NCBI GenBank assembly: GCA_913057815.1
Contig: CAJXOV010000007.1
Location: forward strand, 1-14,205
Source: an uncultured Flavobacteriales bacterium
GTDB lineage: Bacteria; Bacteroidota; Bacteroidia; Flavobacteriales_D; Sanyastnellaceae
Reading direction: 5' to 3'
DNA length: 14,205 nucleotides
Shown here: piece after piece, positions 12,650 through 14,205 of the stretch
Layout of the letters: each line of letters starts with the position of its first letter
Position numbering within the stretch: position 1 is the stretch's first letter
The notes under the pieces: generated by a model
The model's input: the letters and a program-made list of their open reading frames with translations, nothing else
Database searches by the model: none
What the model was told of the DNA's origin: nothing
Made by a program: the position numbers and the translations under genes

Positions 12650-14107
12650 ATGAAGACATTATCTGTTCTGTTATTTTCCTTTTTTCTAAGTACGGTTTCC
12701 GTTTGTCAGTTTATTTTAACACCTCCTGTTTCTGTGACCAATGAGGATGATAGTTATGGTTTCCGTTCCCCAAAAGTGATTAGTTATGGTGAAAATAATG
12801 ACCAAGTGATGGTTTTTTGGTCTAGAACTGGAAGTGAGCAGGCTATGTTTATTTCTACTCTTACTAACGGTGAGTTTTCTACAGCTAGTCCAGTGCCTAT
12901 AGGTAATCAGCAGCCAAATCTTTGGTCTGGAAATTTAGGTCCTGGAATAGCTTCTTTTGGTAACCATATTTATATCACTTTTGAAGTTTACGGAAGTGCT
13001 GTGTACTGCGTGCATTCAGGTGATGGAGGAATAAGTTGGGAAGAACCAGTAGCTGCATTTACTCCTTCTATAGGTAGATTCGCTACTATTCCAAACATAG
13101 CTGTAGATAATTTAGGAAGTGTTTACATAGCTTATGTAAATACTAATTCTGCTGAAGAAGATGCACATTATGGGCTTGTGAAATCTAACAATGAAGGATT
13201 GGAATTTTCAGATGAAATATTGGTGAATGAAAATGTTCAATCAAATGAGGTTTGTGAGTGCTGTAATGGTAACATAGAAATTGGGGCCAATAATGAAGTC
13301 TACGTGGGATTTAGAAATAACAATAACAATATGCGAGATTGTTGGATAGTAAAATCCAGTGATTTAGGATCTACTTTTGATGAGGTGTATGATGTGGATA
13401 ATACCAACTGGGTATTAAATGGGTGTCCATCAAATGGGCCTGACTTTACTGTTACAGATGGAGAAGTGGCTACTGTATTTTTTACAGGAGCTAATAATTT
13501 TGATAACGATGTATACTTCACGGTGCTGGATTCAGCGAGTGGTGATGTTTCTGCTGCACAGTCTGTACGACTGGCTAATGAAGAGTCTATTGGGCAGAAT
13601 TCTGCCAGAATAGCGAGTAATGCTCAAGGAGAAGTTATGGTAGTTTTTCAAGAGTCTTTTCAATTTGGTCAGAACATTGGTTTTTCATTGGCTCAAAACA
13701 GCTATGAAATAGGTCTAGCATCTCATGTCTTAAATGATTCTACAGGAAACCAGCGACAACCAGATGTAATGGCGATTGGAAATGTGTTTCATGTTGTTTA
13801 TGAAGATTTCTCTTCGGGAACAGTTTTTTATCATACCGTAAACTCAGATCCTAATTCTGTATTAGAAGAAGAAAACTCGAAGTTTCTAGTTTACCCAAAT
13901 CCGTCAGGAAGTTTTATTCAGCTAAAGGGAGCTGAAAAAGTATTCAACTATAAAATATTTTCCTCACAGGGAAAGTCAATGTTAGAAAAGGCTGTCACCA
14001 AAAGCGGAAATGATGGGGCGCTAACTATTGACATTTCTACCTTGAATTCTGGTATCTATTATTTATCGGTAAATGATGCCAGCTACATGAAATTCGTAAA
14101 GGAGTAA
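12650..14107 (+). CDS. Secreted sialidase-like beta-propeller protein with T9SS tail and CECC motif
   Basis: The ATG at 12650 gives 485 residues with a proper signal peptide (MKTLSVLLFSFFLSTVSVCQ); the frame also opens at TTG 12632, which would add six residues and is disfavoured. The body is a six-bladed-type propeller with Asp-box motifs SGDGGISW (123-130) and SSDLGSTF (236-243) plus a degenerate SNNEGLEF. It also has a cysteine set: CECC (202-205), Cys231 in RDCWIV and Cys259 in NGCPSNGP. From memory, CECC with GCP-x-xGP marks a widespread family annotated as exo-alpha-sialidase-like; true sialidase activity is doubtful, since no arginine triad is evident. A T9SS type A domain (about 411-485, FLVYPNPSGSFIQL..NSGIYYLSV) exports it to the surface. 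The gene is complete, 53 bp before the adapter. Confidence 0.88.
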   Translation: MKTLSVLLFSFFLSTVSVCQFILTPPVSVTNEDDSYGFRSPKVISYGENNDQVMVFWSRTGSEQAMFISTLTNGEFSTASPVPIGNQQPNLWSGNLGPGIASFGNHIYITFEVYGSAVYCVHSGDGGISWEEPVAAFTPSIGRFATIPNIAVDNLGSVYIAYVNTNSAEEDAHYGLVKSNNEGLEFSDEILVNENVQSNEVCECCNGNIEIGANNEVYVGFRNNNNNMRDCWIVKSSDLGSTFDEVYDVDNTNWVLNGCPSNGPDFTVTDGEVATVFFTGANNFDNDVYFTVLDSASGDVSAAQSVRLANEESIGQNSARIASNAQGEVMVVFQESFQFGQNIGFSLAQNSYEIGLASHVLNDSTGNQRQPDVMAIGNVFHVVYEDFSSGTVFYHTVNSDPNSVLEEENSKFLVYPNPSGSFIQLKGAEKVFNYKIFSSQGKSMLEKAVTKSGNDGALTIDISTLNSGIYYLSVNDASYMKFVKE

Positions 14108-14160
14108 ATGCTAGCAAGTCAGACATGAAGGAATAAATTGGAAATAGCTAGACGAAGATG

Positions 14161-14205
14161 CTGTCTCTTATACACATCTCCGAGCCCACGAGACCTCTCT
14201 ACATC
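14161..14205 (-). other. Nextera adapter and index (sequencing artefact)
   Basis: The 19-bp Tn5 mosaic end (CTGTCTCTTATACACATCT, 14161-14179) is followed by the read-2 adapter (14180-14194) and index CTCTCTAC (14195-14202), the reverse complement of bases 4-48. Not genomic. Confidence 0.98.

Noticed and set aside
4..14205. 45-bp terminal inverted repeat as a transposon or linear plasmid end
   Set aside because: The repeat is entirely Nextera mosaic end, adapter and index, so it is library sequence.

Overview
The real insert (about 49..14160) comes from an AT-rich member of the Bacteroidetes/Flavobacteriia type. The evidence is three genes with Por/type IX secretion (T9SS) C-terminal sorting domains, TAnnTTTG-type promoter elements, a Bacteroidetes-style regulator HTH, a MSSAGHI-type small protein and the absence of clear Shine-Dalgarno sequences. 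Both ends of the window (1..48 and 14161..14205) are Illumina Nextera adapter plus an 8-base index, not genomic DNA. They form a perfect 45-bp inverted repeat that should not be read as a transposon or replicon end.

Left part (49..2165): aat (N-end rule aminoacyl transferase, minus strand) diverges from a CoA-pyrophosphatase-like NUDIX gene, which is followed by a HEAT-like helical protein with its own TAnnTTTG element. A strong 19-bp hairpin terminator closes this block.

Central part (2168..7258), all on the minus strand: a four-gene operon-like run. In transcription order it encodes a small T9SS cargo, an outer-membrane beta-barrel protein, a roughly 656-residue fibre protein (repeats resembling a phage-tail-type beta-helix plus a Peptidase_G2/intramolecular-chaperone-like region and a coiled coil), and a membrane-tethered HTH regulator. 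Upstream is a good promoter, and just upstream of that are four GGAC boxes spaced 11-12 bp apart. I infer a regulated surface-fibre system. It is followed by a lipoprotein made of four internal repeats, whose last repeat runs out of frame into a T9SS sorting domain. One extra base near 2495-2497 would explain the split.

Right part (7322..14107): rluF-type rRNA pseudouridine synthase (minus); an unknown two-TM protein translationally coupled to a GNAT acetyltransferase; a Cys-tailed DUF6428-like protein with a possibly leaderless mRNA; a small membrane protein; a RhlE-type DEAD-box helicase whose promoter lies in a 10-bp inverted repeat; an alpha/beta hydrolase (minus); and a secreted sialidase-like propeller with a CECC cysteine cluster and a T9SS tail. 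No tRNA, rRNA, CRISPR array, phage integrase or insertion sequence was seen.
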